18,093 nt of DNA from Dehalococcoidia bacterium UBA1123 (GTDB taxonomy: Bacteria; Chloroflexota; Dehalococcoidia; Lucifugimonadales; UBA1123). The notes under the pieces are model-generated. The model did no database searches. It was not told the origin of the DNA and saw only the letters and a list, made by a program, of their open reading frames with translations. Position numbers and translations under genes: made by a program. Numbering within the stretch: position 1 is the stretch's first letter; every line of letters starts with the position of its first letter. The stretch is taken from the NCBI GenBank assembly GCA_002313895.1, contig DCAW01000100.1, positions 340 to 18,432 of the forward strand, in the 5' to 3' direction. Shown piece after piece: positions 1 through 8,287 of the stretch.

Positions 1-16
1 TAATTATGAGACGCGG

Positions 17-38
17 TTGCAGTCAAATTGCAGTCAAA
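17..38. repeat. Perfect 11-bp tandem direct repeat (two copies)
   Basis: The 11-mer TTGCAGTCAAA occurs twice with no gap, at 17-27 and 28-38. It lies about 57 bases beyond the 3' end of the tRNA-Gly gene. No gene is visible in the first 95 bases. Paired short direct repeats beside a tRNA 3' end can be integrase arm-type sites or remnants of an attachment region, but nothing else here shows a mobile element. A chance tandem duplication is equally possible. Confidence 0.6.
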
Positions 39-95
39 CGAGTTAATAGGACGGTGGTGTGAACGCATCAATTGGGCGATGTAGGCGTGGAAGGT

Positions 96-170
96 TGGAG
101 CGGGAGACGAGATTTGAACTCGCGACAGCCTGCTTGGAAGGCAGGGGCTCTACCACTGAGCTACTCCCGC
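96..170 (-). tRNA. tRNA-Gly (anticodon UCC)
   Basis: Read on the minus strand this folds as a complete cloverleaf. The acceptor GCGGGAG (from 170) pairs with CTCCCGC (ending at 100). The anticodon stem CCUGC/GCAGG encloses the loop CUUCCAA, giving anticodon UCC (136-138) for glycine. The T arm is GCGAG-TTCAAAT-CTCGT. The discriminator base is U (99) and CCA is encoded at 98-96, so the transcript needs no CCA addition. It decodes GGA and, by wobble, GGG. A promoter at 180-209 places transcription start only a few bases upstream of the mature 5' end. Confidence 0.97.
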
Positions 171-179
171 TCTGAGAAA

Positions 180-209
180 ATGATACGGTGGTTGAGCTTC
201 CGCCGTCAA
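180..209 (-). promoter_or_regulatory. Promoter of tRNA-Gly
   Basis: On the minus strand TTGACG (209-204) and TATCAT (185-180) are separated by 18 bases, each matching the sigma-70 consensus at 5 of 6 positions. The predicted start is near 173, about 3 bases before the tRNA 5' end. Both hexamers and the spacing are identical to the promoter in front of the UbiA-family gene at 14781-14810. Confidence 0.7.
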
Positions 210-293
210 CACTTACGGCTCGTTCTATCACATGATAGCGCGTTTTGTGCGAACGGGTTGGTAGCCCACTATTACTTACGGCCGCACTTCCAC

Positions 294-3083
294 TTAATCC
301 ATATCCCCCCAGGTGTAGCCGGATTTAAGCTCCACGCCCAGCGGCACGTTCATCGACAGAGCCGAAGGCATAAGCTCCATGACTATCTCTTGCATCTGGG
401 ACATCTCATCGGTCGGCACCTCGAATATCAGCTCGTCGTGGACCTGAAGGATCATCTTCGAGCGCATTCCGAGATCGTCCATGCGGTCCATAATTCGGAT
501 CATCGCGATCTTGATGATGTCTGCCGCAGTGCCCTGGATTGGCATATTGATGGCGGCCCTCTCCGCTCCGGCTCGAACGTTAAAGTTCCGAGATGTGATG
601 TCTGGCAGGTACCTGCGACGGCCCAGGACCGTCTCCACATAACCCAGGGCGCGGCATCTCTCCTTGGTCTCGTCCGTGTATTTACGGATGTGGGGGTACT
701 TCTCGAAATACAAGTCGATGAACCTCTGGCCCTGGTCGGGCGTCAGGTCTGTCTGACGAGAGATTCCGAAGGCGGTCAGGCCGTACAGCACTCCAAAATT
801 CAGGATTTTCGCGAACCGCCGTTGGTCGGCTGTGACCTCGTCGATGGGAACGTCGTAGACCATTGCTGATGTCGAGCTATGGACGTCCTCGCCTCGGTGA
901 AACGCCTCAATCAGTGCCGGGTCTTCGGAGAGGTGGGCTAGAACCCGAAGCTCGATCTGCGAGTAGTCCGCCGCCAGAAGGGACCAATCCGGCGCTCCCT
1001 CAGCGACGAACGCCTTACGCACCTGACGTCCAAGCTCGGTTCTCACAGGGATGTTCTGCACGTTGGGGTCGTTGCTGGACACCCGACCTGTCGCCGAGCC
1101 CACCTGGTTGTACTTGGTGTGAATCCTGCCCGTGTCAGTGTTAACCAGCCCCGGCAGGGCATCCACGTAAGTGGATTTGATCTTAGATAGCTGACGGTAC
1201 TCTAGTATCGAGTCCAAAACCTCGTATGACTTGGGGTCAACTCCCTCGGCCTTGCCGCTGTCCAAAAAAACCTTGAGGCCGTCCAGTGAGGCGGCGTCCG
1301 TGGAGTGTCCGGTTTTTATGCGCTTGGTAGGCGGCAGATGGAGTTCGTTGAACAACACGTCGCCCAACTGTTGAGATGAGTTCAGGTTAAATTCGTGCCC
1401 GACCGTGGCGTACATATTGTTCTGAATGTCAGCCAGCTGGCCTGACAGGTCCACGGACATTTTCTTGAGGAGGTCAACGTCCAGATCAACGCCATCACGC
1501 TGCATTCTGACAAGCACCTGCACCAGCGGAGTCTCGACGTCATCCATCAAGCCACGCAGGTCTCGCTCTTCCAGTTCCCTGGATAGCTCTCCTCTTAAAC
1601 GCTCGGTGAAATCTGCGTCAGCGGCGGCGTAGGGAGCAGCTTTTTCGATCTCCACCTCGGCCATCGTGATCTGTTTTCGGCCCTTGCCGATAAGATCGGT
1701 TATGGGCATCATCTCCTCGTGAAACAAATCCAGAGCCAGAGCCTTGAGGCCGACGGCCTTCCTGCCGCTGGCGTGGGCGGCCAGCATCGTGTCCAATTCC
1801 AGGCCCTGGAGAGACACGCCCTGGTTCTCCAGAACCATGATGTCGTAATTTGCGTTATGGGCGACTTTAGGGATATCTGGGTCTGTGAGAATCGGACCAA
1901 GACGCTCCAGCACCTGCGCCATAGGCAACTGCTTGCCTTCATTGTGACCAACAGGCACGTACCACGCCTTCTGAGGGCTGTTGGAGAACGACAGTCCAAC
2001 GAGTTGCGCCACCATTGGATTGACTGAGTCAGTCTCGGTGTCAAATGAGAACCCCTGGGGTTTGGCAAGCTCGACAGCCAATTCCTCCAGGGCTTCCTCG
2101 GTGTCTACAATCTTGTAATCAACCGGCGCAGACTCGAAATCGGGTTCCTCAACTTCCATTGCTAGCTGTCCATCCTGACGGTTCGTCGGGATACGGGACA
2201 CCATGCTGAAGAATTCCAGTTCTTTTAGGAAGTCCACGACCTTTGACCTGTCGAACGTCCAGAACTCGCTGGCGTCGATGTCGAGAGTGACCGGCACGTC
2301 GCGGAGAATTGTTGTGAGGAACAGCGCTCGCTCGGCGATTTCTCGGTTTTCGGTGAGGCTTTTCTTGGCCCTGGGCGGGGTGACATCCTCCAGGTTTTCG
2401 TATATCCCGTCCAGACTGCCGAACTCAGCCAGCAGCTTAATCGCCGTCTTTCTGCCTATGCCTGGGACACCAGGGATATTATCCGAGCTGTCCCCCTCAA
2501 GAGCCTTGATTTCGGCTATCGACTCCGGTCCCAGGCCGCCGTATCGCTCTCGCACCGCGCCATCGTCGTAGAGAGTCCGCTTCTGCACGGCGAAGCTCAA
2601 AAGCACCCGAACGTGGGGCGAGACGAGTTGCAATGTATCAGTGTCTCCGGTGAGGACAATTGTGTCGATCTCCTGCTCTTCCGCCTGACGGCAGAGTGTC
2701 CCAATCAAATCGTCGGCCTCGAAGCCTTCTTGCTCAAAAATAGGGACTCCGAATGCCTCCATTAGCTGTCGAATTCGCGCAAACTGGCCTCTAAGCTCTG
2801 GCGGAGTCGGGGGACGGTGAGCCTTGTAATCCTTGAACTTGAGGTGCCGGAATGTCGGTTTCGGAAGGTCGAAAGTTATGACGATGTGGGTCGGCTTCCT
2901 GTCGGAAATCGTCTTTATAAACGAATTAAGGAACCCGAACACGGCGCGCACCTCTTCTCCGGTGCTACGGACGTTGAGGGGCTCGCGGATCGCATGCCAG
3001 GCGCGATGGACCAGCGCATGACCATCTAGTATCAGGAGCAATTGCTTGTCTTCCAGCATCGGTATCGTGGTGGCGGTTGTCAT
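294..3083 (-). CDS. polA: DNA polymerase I (with active-looking 5' nuclease and proofreading domains)
   Basis: This 929-residue family A polymerase fills gaps and removes primers in replication and repair. The N-terminal 5' nuclease domain has DGHAL (~20), EADD (~122), GDTD (~146) and a helix-hairpin-helix GDSSDNIPGVPGIG (~197). The 3'-5' exonuclease keeps all three acidic motifs: FDTET (~347), NANYD (~410) and YAAAD (~485). Proofreading is therefore probably functional, unlike in Taq-type enzymes. The polymerase domain has motif A DYSQIELR (~706), motif B RRFAKILNFGVLYG (~755) and motif C QVHDE (~880). The ATG at 3083 is chosen because GGAGG (3093-3089) lies 5 bases upstream and a TATAAT promoter lies at 3118-3123. 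A longer reading frame back to 3188 would begin upstream of that promoter. The gene reads toward tRNA-Gly with no strong terminator between them. Confidence 0.97.
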   Translation of the reverse strand: MTTATTIPMLEDKQLLLILDGHALVHRAWHAIREPLNVRSTGEEVRAVFGFLNSFIKTISDRKPTHIVITFDLPKPTFRHLKFKDYKAHRPPTPPELRGQFARIRQLMEAFGVPIFEQEGFEADDLIGTLCRQAEEQEIDTIVLTGDTDTLQLVSPHVRVLLSFAVQKRTLYDDGAVRERYGGLGPESIAEIKALEGDSSDNIPGVPGIGRKTAIKLLAEFGSLDGIYENLEDVTPPRAKKSLTENREIAERALFLTTILRDVPVTLDIDASEFWTFDRSKVVDFLKELEFFSMVSRIPTNRQDGQLAMEVEEPDFESAPVDYKIVDTEEALEELAVELAKPQGFSFDTETDSVNPMVAQLVGLSFSNSPQKAWYVPVGHNEGKQLPMAQVLERLGPILTDPDIPKVAHNANYDIMVLENQGVSLQGLELDTMLAAHASGRKAVGLKALALDLFHEEMMPITDLIGKGRKQITMAEVEIEKAAPYAAADADFTERLRGELSRELEERDLRGLMDDVETPLVQVLVRMQRDGVDLDVDLLKKMSVDLSGQLADIQNNMYATVGHEFNLNSSQQLGDVLFNELHLPPTKRIKTGHSTDAASLDGLKVFLDSGKAEGVDPKSYEVLDSILEYRQLSKIKSTYVDALPGLVNTDTGRIHTKYNQVGSATGRVSSNDPNVQNIPVRTELGRQVRKAFVAEGAPDWSLLAADYSQIELRVLAHLSEDPALIEAFHRGEDVHSSTSAMVYDVPIDEVTADQRRFAKILNFGVLYGLTAFGISRQTDLTPDQGQRFIDLYFEKYPHIRKYTDETKERCRALGYVETVLGRRRYLPDITSRNFNVRAGAERAAINMPIQGTAADIIKIAMIRIMDRMDDLGMRSKMILQVHDELIFEVPTDEMSQMQEIVMELMPSALSMNVPLGVELKSGYTWGDMD

Positions 3084-3117
3084 ATCGCCCTCCAGTTGGC
3101 GTGATTCGTGTAACCCG

Positions 3118-3148
3118 ATTATACACGCGGTTTGGCATTCAGGCTCAA
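3118..3148 (-). promoter_or_regulatory. Promoter of polA
   Basis: On the minus strand a perfect TATAAT (3123-3118) is preceded by TTGAGC (3148-3143) at 19 bases, or by TGAGCC at 18. The predicted start is near 3111, giving a leader of roughly 28 bases that contains the polA ribosome binding site. Confidence 0.6.
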
Positions 3149-3343
3149 GGCAATCACGACCATCTGAAACAGCAGGTTGCCGAATCACGGATTGAAGAAC
3201 AATGTCCCAAATTCCACTTTAACAACACCGAAACGCGACGTTGCGGTAACCGTGTGTTCTGTGAAGCATAGGTCGTCAGGCACAAACCATATCGTCAATC
3301 TCTGACACCAAACTGACCCATATGGCCCCAATACTGGAGTGAG

Positions 3344-3731
3344 ATGTCCACTCTGAATATAAAAACCGATCGCCAACAAGAGATTGTTGACATCACCGAG
3401 CAGATAACGCAGATCGTGAGAGGGTCAGGGCTTGTGTCACCTATTCATTTAGCACACCAACGCCGCGCTCACTCTAGCGGCTCAAGAGCCGGGAGTCACT
3501 GTAGACATGCTGGACGCATTCAACCGACTGACTCCGGTGTTAGAGTACAACCAACAACCATCCCAGCACGTCCTTGCCCACATACTCAGCGCGACAATCG
3601 GGGCGTCTCTCGTTGTGCCGATCCCCTCAGGAACTCTGGCCCTGTGAGAGTTCCAAAAAGTCGTGTTGATCGAATTCGACGGCCCGAAGCGCCGCCGGCT
3701 CGAAGTGTCGCTGATGCCTGTCGCTGGCTAG
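3344..3731 (+). pseudogene. yjbQ: Decayed YjbQ-family (UPF0047) gene
   Basis: The first part (ATG 3344 with GGAG at 3336-3339) encodes MSTLNIKTDRQQEIVDITEQ, the usual start of the YjbQ/UPF0047 family, reported to have thiamine-phosphate synthase side activity. After about residue 31 homology continues in a different frame: HLFI, a TAG stop (3450-3452), then HTNAALTL, later VLAHILSATIGASLVVPIPSGTLAL, a TGA stop (3645-3647), then EFQKVVLIEFDGPKRRRLEV. These match the family's HTTA/HTNA, DAH, TVPI, LALGTWQ and EFDGPR blocks. There is thus one frameshift around 3437-3447 and two nonsense codons (probably former CAG and GGA). The final TAG (3729-3731) overlaps the stop of the convergent phosphoglucomutase. 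No full-length product is expected. Confidence 0.88.
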
Positions 3732-5149
3732 AGTCCGGTCATCGCGCGAGCCTCGCCCAGTAGCGCCGCAACCTCGGCTGGCGATTCGCCCTCGGCATAT
3801 ATGCGTAGAAGCGGCTCGGTGCCAGAGAATCTAATCAGCGACCAATGGCCTGACTCCAAGACGAATCTAATGCCGTCTCGCTCGTCGACCTGCACGACGG
3901 TCTTCCCGGCCAGTGTTGACGGAAAGGACGCTCTCACGCTCTGCTCGATGGCGTCGCGTTGGCTCGGATCGAAGCTCACGTCCCATCGGTCATAGAAGTG
4001 CGGGCCGACCTTCTCGACGAGCTCGTCGAGAAGGTCAGAGGGCTCCATCTGGGTTTTAACAATCATGTCCAGCATGAGCAGTCCTGACAGAATGCCGTCC
4101 CGCTCCGGGACGTTGCCTCGGAAGGCGTAGCCTCCGCTCTCTTCGCCAGCGGCGATGGCTTCCTCGGCCATCAGGACCGGCCCCAGGAATTTGAACCCCA
4201 CAGGCGTGTCGAATATCGGCACGTCGTAAAGCTCTGCCAACCGATCAATCATGCTAGTCATGGTGATCGAGCGAACGAGTGGCCCCCGCTGGCCGAGATT
4301 CTCCAGCAGGTGGTAGCACAACAGAGCGAAGGTCTGGAGCGTCGTCACGAAATTCCCGCTTTCGTCCACCATGCCAAGTCGGTCAGCGTCGCCATCCAGG
4401 GCAAGCCCAACGTCGGCGTTATGGTCCTGTACGGCCTCAATGAGTTCCGTGAGGTTGTGGGCAATGGGTTCAGGTTGAGCCATACCTGGGAATGCAGGAT
4501 TTCTTTCCCCATGAATCTCGATGATGTGGGTTGTGCCGCCCTCCAGCAGCTTTTTCAAGTAGCCCGCGCCCGATCCATACATTGAGTCCACAACCACGTT
4601 CAAACCGGCGTTTCTGATGGCCTGGACGTCCACAATCGTAGCAAGATGGGCCAGATACTCCGGCTGCGGGTCGAATATCTCCAGCAGACCCTGACGCTCG
4701 GCATCGTGGAGAGGCATCCGGTTCACGACGCCACGCTGTTCGACGACGGCGATGCGCGATTCCAACTGCTCCACAATCTCTGGCGACGCGCTGCCACCGT
4801 AGTCAGGTTTGTACTTAAACCCATTGTAATTTGCAGGATTGTGGCTGGCAGTGATTATCACTCCTGCTCCAGCATCGCGGCTGACCAGATCGTAGCTGAC
4901 AGTCGGCGTTGGAGCCGGCCTGTCGCACAGCATCGTCGGGATGCCATTGGCCGTCATTACCTCTGCGACAGCGCGTGCGAATTCCTCCGACAGGAAACGG
5001 GTGTCGTATCCGATGACGATCCCCCGCGCAGGTTGGTTGCCCGCATTTATCAGATCAGCGGTCCCTTGCGCGCAAATTCGCACGTTCTCGAAGGTGAAGT
5101 CTTCGGCGATAATCGCCCGCCAACCATCGGTGCCAAACTTGATGGGCAC
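3728..5149 (-). CDS. Phosphoglucomutase/phosphomannomutase (alpha-D-phosphohexomutase family)
   Basis: It interconverts hexose 1- and 6-phosphates by a phosphoserine mechanism in the cytoplasm. Numbered from the GTG at 5155, visible family blocks are the N-terminal IKFGTDGWRAI, the catalytic serine loop TASHNP (S104), the metal loop DGDADR (254-259), the sugar-specificity loop GEESGG (337-342) and the phosphate-binding RFSGTEP (442-448). GEESGG rather than GEQSGH argues against GlmM and favours a glucose/mannose mutase, though sugar preference cannot be settled here. Two GTG codons compete: 5155 lies only 2 bases after AGGAG (5162-5158), while 5149 lies 8 bases after it and gives an N-terminus like homologues, so 5149 is preferred (473 residues). 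It follows metK by about 33 bases, probably as the last gene of that operon. Confidence 0.9.
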   Translation of the reverse strand: MPIKFGTDGWRAIIAEDFTFENVRICAQGTADLINAGNQPARGIVIGYDTRFLSEEFARAVAEVMTANGIPTMLCDRPAPTPTVSYDLVSRDAGAGVIITASHNPANYNGFKYKPDYGGSASPEIVEQLESRIAVVEQRGVVNRMPLHDAERQGLLEIFDPQPEYLAHLATIVDVQAIRNAGLNVVVDSMYGSGAGYLKKLLEGGTTHIIEIHGERNPAFPGMAQPEPIAHNLTELIEAVQDHNADVGLALDGDADRLGMVDESGNFVTTLQTFALLCYHLLENLGQRGPLVRSITMTSMIDRLAELYDVPIFDTPVGFKFLGPVLMAEEAIAAGEESGGYAFRGNVPERDGILSGLLMLDMIVKTQMEPSDLLDELVEKVGPHFYDRWDVSFDPSQRDAIEQSVRASFPSTLAGKTVVQVDERDGIRFVLESGHWSLIRFSGTEPLLRIYAEGESPAEVAALLGEARAMTGL

Positions 5150-5182
5150 GGTCACAACTCCTGAAATTCGATGCCTCTGGTT

Positions 5183-6424
5183 TTAGGCGTCTGCTGGGTT
5201 GCCGCCGTCTGCGTCCTTCCCAAAAGCGTCGCGTCGAATAGCGACGGCTCTATCGGTGTTCTCCCACGGCAGGTCCAAATCAGGGCGGCCAAAGTGTCCG
5301 TAAGCCGCCGTCTGTTTGTAGATAGGCCTGCGAAGGTCCAGGTCACGGATGATCGCGCCGGGACGAAGGTCGAAATGCTTGTCTATCAACTCGCCGATCA
5401 ACTCGTCGGACACGCGGTTCGTCCCGAAGGTTTCCGCCGATACGTTGATGGGCGAGGCGATTCCAATGGCATAGGAGACCTGAATCTCCAGCCTGTCGGC
5501 GACTCCTGCGGCCACCAGGTTCTTGGCAACCCAGCGGGCGGCGTATGCTCCTGAGCGGTCAACCTTTGTCGGGTCTTTCCCAGAAAACGCTCCGCCGCCG
5601 TGGCGGGCCATTCCGCCGTAGGTGTCAACGAGAATCTTGCGTCCTGTAAGTCCAGCGTCGCCCACCGGGCCTCCGATCACGAACCTGCCAGACGGGTTCA
5701 CCCAGAACTTTGTCTCGCTGTCCAAAAGATCGGCAGGAATTACGTGCCGGATCACATCTTCGATCATGTCACGCTCAATCACGTCCTGGCTGACCTCTGG
5801 GTTGTGCTGGGCGCTGATTACCACGGTATGCGCGCGCTTTGGAACGCCGTATTCATACTCGATGGTGACCTGAGACTTGCCGTCGGGCCGGAGGTAGGTT
5901 AGATAATTATCTTTCCGAACCTCTGCCAGCCGTTGGCACAGTCGATGAGACAGCGCCATGGGCAAAGGCATAAGCTCTGGAGTCTCGTTGCACGCATAGC
6001 CGACCATCATTCCCTGATCGCCTGCGCCCAGAGATTCGACTTCAGTGTTGCCGACTTCGCCTCTGGTTTCAACCGAGTGGGTCACTCCGGAGGAAATATC
6101 CTGAGACTGACCGTGGATCGATATTGCGACTCCGCATGACTGATGATCGAAACCGTAGCTGGAGTCGATGTAGCCGGCGTCTCGGATGGTGCGCCGAACG
6201 ATGTTGGCGATATCGACGTATGTCGACGTCGTGATCTCGCCCATGACCATCACAAGTCCGGTGGTGGTCGCCGTCTCGCAGGCCACGCGGCCCATCGGGT
6301 CTTCTGCCAGAATCGCGTCCAGAACAGCGTCGGATATCTGGTCGCAGAGCTTGTCGGGATGTCCCTCCGTCACCGATTCTGATGTGAACAGAAACGACGG
6401 TGAGTCGATGAAAGTATTCGCCAT
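5183..6424 (-). CDS. metK: S-adenosylmethionine synthetase (methionine adenosyltransferase)
   Basis: This makes SAM from methionine and ATP, releasing phosphate and pyrophosphate. The 413-residue protein is a little longer than usual for bacterial MetK but has all signatures: FTSESVTEGHPDKLCDQISD near the N-terminus, the GAGDQGMMVGYACNET loop, and GGGAFSGKDPTKVDRSGAY. The ATG at 6424 has a perfect AGGAGG (6437-6432) 7 bases upstream. It is the SAM-producing step of the cluster, lying downstream of ahcY in the same direction and separated from it by a broken thioesterase gene. If the whole run is one transcript, the SAM-I riboswitch before mtnA would control it from about 6 kb away. A second, local promoter in its 100-base leader cannot be excluded. 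Confidence 0.98.
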   Translation of the reverse strand: MANTFIDSPSFLFTSESVTEGHPDKLCDQISDAVLDAILAEDPMGRVACETATTTGLVMVMGEITTSTYVDIANIVRRTIRDAGYIDSSYGFDHQSCGVAISIHGQSQDISSGVTHSVETRGEVGNTEVESLGAGDQGMMVGYACNETPELMPLPMALSHRLCQRLAEVRKDNYLTYLRPDGKSQVTIEYEYGVPKRAHTVVISAQHNPEVSQDVIERDMIEDVIRHVIPADLLDSETKFWVNPSGRFVIGGPVGDAGLTGRKILVDTYGGMARHGGGAFSGKDPTKVDRSGAYAARWVAKNLVAAGVADRLEIQVSYAIGIASPINVSAETFGTNRVSDELIGELIDKHFDLRPGAIIRDLDLRRPIYKQTAAYGHFGRPDLDLPWENTDRAVAIRRDAFGKDADGGNPADA

Positions 6425-6440
6425 AGTTATTCCTCCTGTG

Positions 6441-6515
6441 ACAGAGCGGCCCTGTCGTCATTGATTGCCTGACCTGCCGGTCGGGCGCGCTCTTTTATGA
6501 TTGGTTTTATCCAAT
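6441..6515 (-). promoter_or_regulatory. Structured metK leader (three short hairpins, class unknown)
   Basis: Between the thioesterase remnant and metK the minus strand can fold three hairpins. They are ATTGG-ATAAAA-CCAAT (6515-6500), a 7-bp stem with one mismatch and loop GGCA (6486-6467), and ACAGGG-CCG-CTCTGT with one G-U pair (6455-6441). The last sits just upstream of the metK ribosome binding site. I could not match this to a known SAM riboswitch class. It may only be terminator debris of the upstream gene. Confidence 0.3.
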
Positions 6516-6524
6516 GAGCATAGA

Positions 6525-6961
6525 TCATGCGCCTACGCCCATTTGGTCAATTTGCTCTTGACTCAGGACAACCAGCGATGCCGACCCCTGAGCAAACACC
6601 TTACCATCTTCATCCGTCAATTCGCTGTGGACGGATAATTCGCGCCCTGATCTCTCCTCCAGCCACGATTCGGCCAGCAAATTCTTGACGACGGAGGCAG
6701 GAGACCCAAGTTTGGACTCCATGCCTCTCATCATCGTTATCGTTCCCTACTTGTACATCAGGTTTTCCATGATCTCGTGCAGCAGAGCCGTGATGATCCC
6801 GCCGTGGACCGTTCCGGGCCAGCCCTGGTGGACCTCTTGCGGAGTGAAACTAGCTCGCGGTCGGTCGCCCTCTAGCCAAAGGTTTCCCTCAGATCGATAG
6901 GATTGTCCTGTCCGCACCCGAAACAGTTGGGATACTCGGTGAGCGCATGTTCTTCAGCTAT
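6525..6961 (-). pseudogene. Broken PaaI-like hotdog thioesterase gene
   Basis: The N-terminal part reads YPNCFGCGQDNPIDLRETFG and then hits TAG (6874-6872). One frame over it continues LEGDRPRASFTPQEV, HQGWPGTVHGGIITALLHEI, MENLMYK, a TAG (6749-6747), GTITMMRGMESKL, and an open stretch to TGA at 6527-6525. CFGCG..NP, HQGWPG and VHGGIITALLHE are hallmarks of small PaaI/YbgC-type acyl-CoA thioesterases. Restoring one T in the TTT run at 6880-6878 gives ETFWLEGDRPR and rejoins the frames; the second lesion probably was CAG (Gln). No convincing start codon is visible. Its substrate is unknown. It sits between ahcY and metK, and the intact 69-codon tail from 6734 is unlikely to be functional alone. 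Confidence 0.85.
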
Positions 6962-8229
6962 GTTCCCACGTCCCAACTGGAGAGATACTTTTCTTGTTCA
7001 GCAGTCAGCGTGTCGATGTTGACTCCCATCGAGGCCAGCTTGAGCTTGCCGACTTCCTCGTCAATGTCCCTGGGAACTGTATAGACTTCAGGCGTCAGAG
7101 TGTGAGCCGTTTGGGCCATATACTCGGCAGTCAGAGCTTGATTTGCGAAGCTCATGTCCATCACTGCCGAAGGGTGACCTTCTGCGGCGGCCAGATTTAT
7201 CAGCCGACCCTCGCCCAGCAGGTTTATTTTCCGCCCGTCGCCCATGAGGTACTGGTCCACGAATGGCCGGACAGAGGATTTGCTGTCAGCCAGTTCTTCC
7301 ATTGCCTCGATGTCGATTTCGACGTTGAAGTGGCCGCTGTTGGCGACTAGAGCGCCGCTCTTCATTACTTCTAGATGCGATTTGCCAATAGCATTCTTCC
7401 CGCCTGTGACCGTGATGAAGATGTCACCAATCTCGGCGGCTTCAGTCATCGTCATCACGTTGTGGCCGTCCATGACAGCCTCCAGGGCGCGGATCGGATC
7501 AACCTCGGTCACAATCGTATGGCCGCCCATGCCTCTTGCCCTCAGGGCGACGCCTTTGCCGCACCATCCGTAACCTGCGATGACCACGTTTTTGCCTGCC
7601 CACAGCACATTTGTGGCCCTGGTTATGCCGTCGAGAGTGCTCTGGCCGGTGCCATAGCGATTGTCGAAGAAGTGCTTGGTGTCTGCGTCGTTCACCGCAA
7701 CGATCGGGTACTTGAGCTTGCCCTCCGCCGCGAGGCTTTTGAGCCTGATTACGCCAGTGGTCGTCTCTTCGGTGCCGCCGACAATATCCTCAAGCACGTC
7801 TGTCCTGTCGGTATGGGCAAGCGCCACCAGGTCTGCGCCGTCGTCCATCGTCAGGTTTGGCTTGGTGTTAAGAGCCGACTGTAGATTCTGGTAGTAAGAT
7901 TCGGTGTCTTCGCCATTAACAGCGAAGGTCGGAATCCCATACTCGGCTACCAGCGCGGCGGCTGTCTCGTCCTGCGTGCTGAGAGGGTTGCTGGCGCAGA
8001 GGGCAACCTGAGCGCCGCCGTCTCTCAGAGTCAGCATGAGGTTCGCGGTCTCGGTGGTCACATGCAGGCATGCAGAAATCCGAAGTTCGCTGAGGGGTTT
8101 TTCACTGGCGAATCGTTCGCGAATCTGCCGCACTACCGGCATCTCGCGAGCCGCCCACTCGATCCTGCGGACTCCTTCCGCCGCCAGTGACAGGTCTGCC
8201 ACATGGCCTTGTTCGTTTCTTGTCGCCAA
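6958..8229 (-). CDS. ahcY: Adenosylhomocysteinase (S-adenosyl-L-homocysteine hydrolase)
   Basis: It reversibly splits S-adenosylhomocysteine, the product inhibitor of methyltransferases, into adenosine and homocysteine using bound NAD. At 423 residues it is the short type seen in archaea and Thermotoga. Catalytic residues fall at H56 (CLHVTTETANL), D130, E155 (GGTEETTTGV), K185 and D189-N190 (TKHFFDNRYGTGQS). The NAD-binding loop is VVIAGYGWCGKG (~215-226). The start is a TTG at 8229, supported by AGGAGG (8240-8235) 5 bases upstream; no ATG fits. A hairpin-forming leader precedes it. Its neighbours metK, a PfkB kinase, mtnP and mtnA make this a SAM-cycle cluster. Confidence 0.97.
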   Translation of the reverse strand: MATRNEQGHVADLSLAAEGVRRIEWAAREMPVVRQIRERFASEKPLSELRISACLHVTTETANLMLTLRDGGAQVALCASNPLSTQDETAAALVAEYGIPTFAVNGEDTESYYQNLQSALNTKPNLTMDDGADLVALAHTDRTDVLEDIVGGTEETTTGVIRLKSLAAEGKLKYPIVAVNDADTKHFFDNRYGTGQSTLDGITRATNVLWAGKNVVIAGYGWCGKGVALRARGMGGHTIVTEVDPIRALEAVMDGHNVMTMTEAAEIGDIFITVTGGKNAIGKSHLEVMKSGALVANSGHFNVEIDIEAMEELADSKSSVRPFVDQYLMGDGRKINLLGEGRLINLAAAEGHPSAVMDMSFANQALTAEYMAQTAHTLTPEVYTVPRDIDEEVGKLKLASMGVNIDTLTAEQEKYLSSWDVGT

Positions 8230-8254
8230 CTTTTCCTCCTAAATTATCCGATGT

Positions 8255-8287
8255 CGCGACCGAGCCAATAAATCGGTCTGAGTCGCG
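8255..8287 (-). promoter_or_regulatory. Leader hairpin of ahcY with two alternative pairings
   Basis: In the 64-base gap between the PfkB gene and ahcY, CGCGAC (8287-8282) can pair with GTCGCG (8260-8255). Alternatively GACCGA (8278-8273) can pair with TCGGTC (8263-8258). The two 6-bp helices share bases 8258-8260, so they exclude each other. The element ends 14 bases before the ribosome binding site. It does not match the SAH riboswitch as I know it. It could be a processing site, a weak attenuator or chance. Confidence 0.35.

Noticed and set aside
225..238. CTATCA-CA-TGATAG palindrome between polA and tRNA-Gly as a polA terminator
   Set aside because: The stem is short and AT-rich with a minimal loop and no U-tract, too weak to call.
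72..869. A 265-codon plus-strand open frame over tRNA-Gly and the end of polA
   Set aside because: It runs antisense through the tRNA and polymerase motifs and shows no protein family pattern; it is a shadow of the real genes.
3084..3188. Longer N-terminus of DNA polymerase I from 3188
   Set aside because: It starts upstream of the TATAAT promoter at 3118-3123 and has no family similarity; ATG 3083 has GGAGG at 5 bases.
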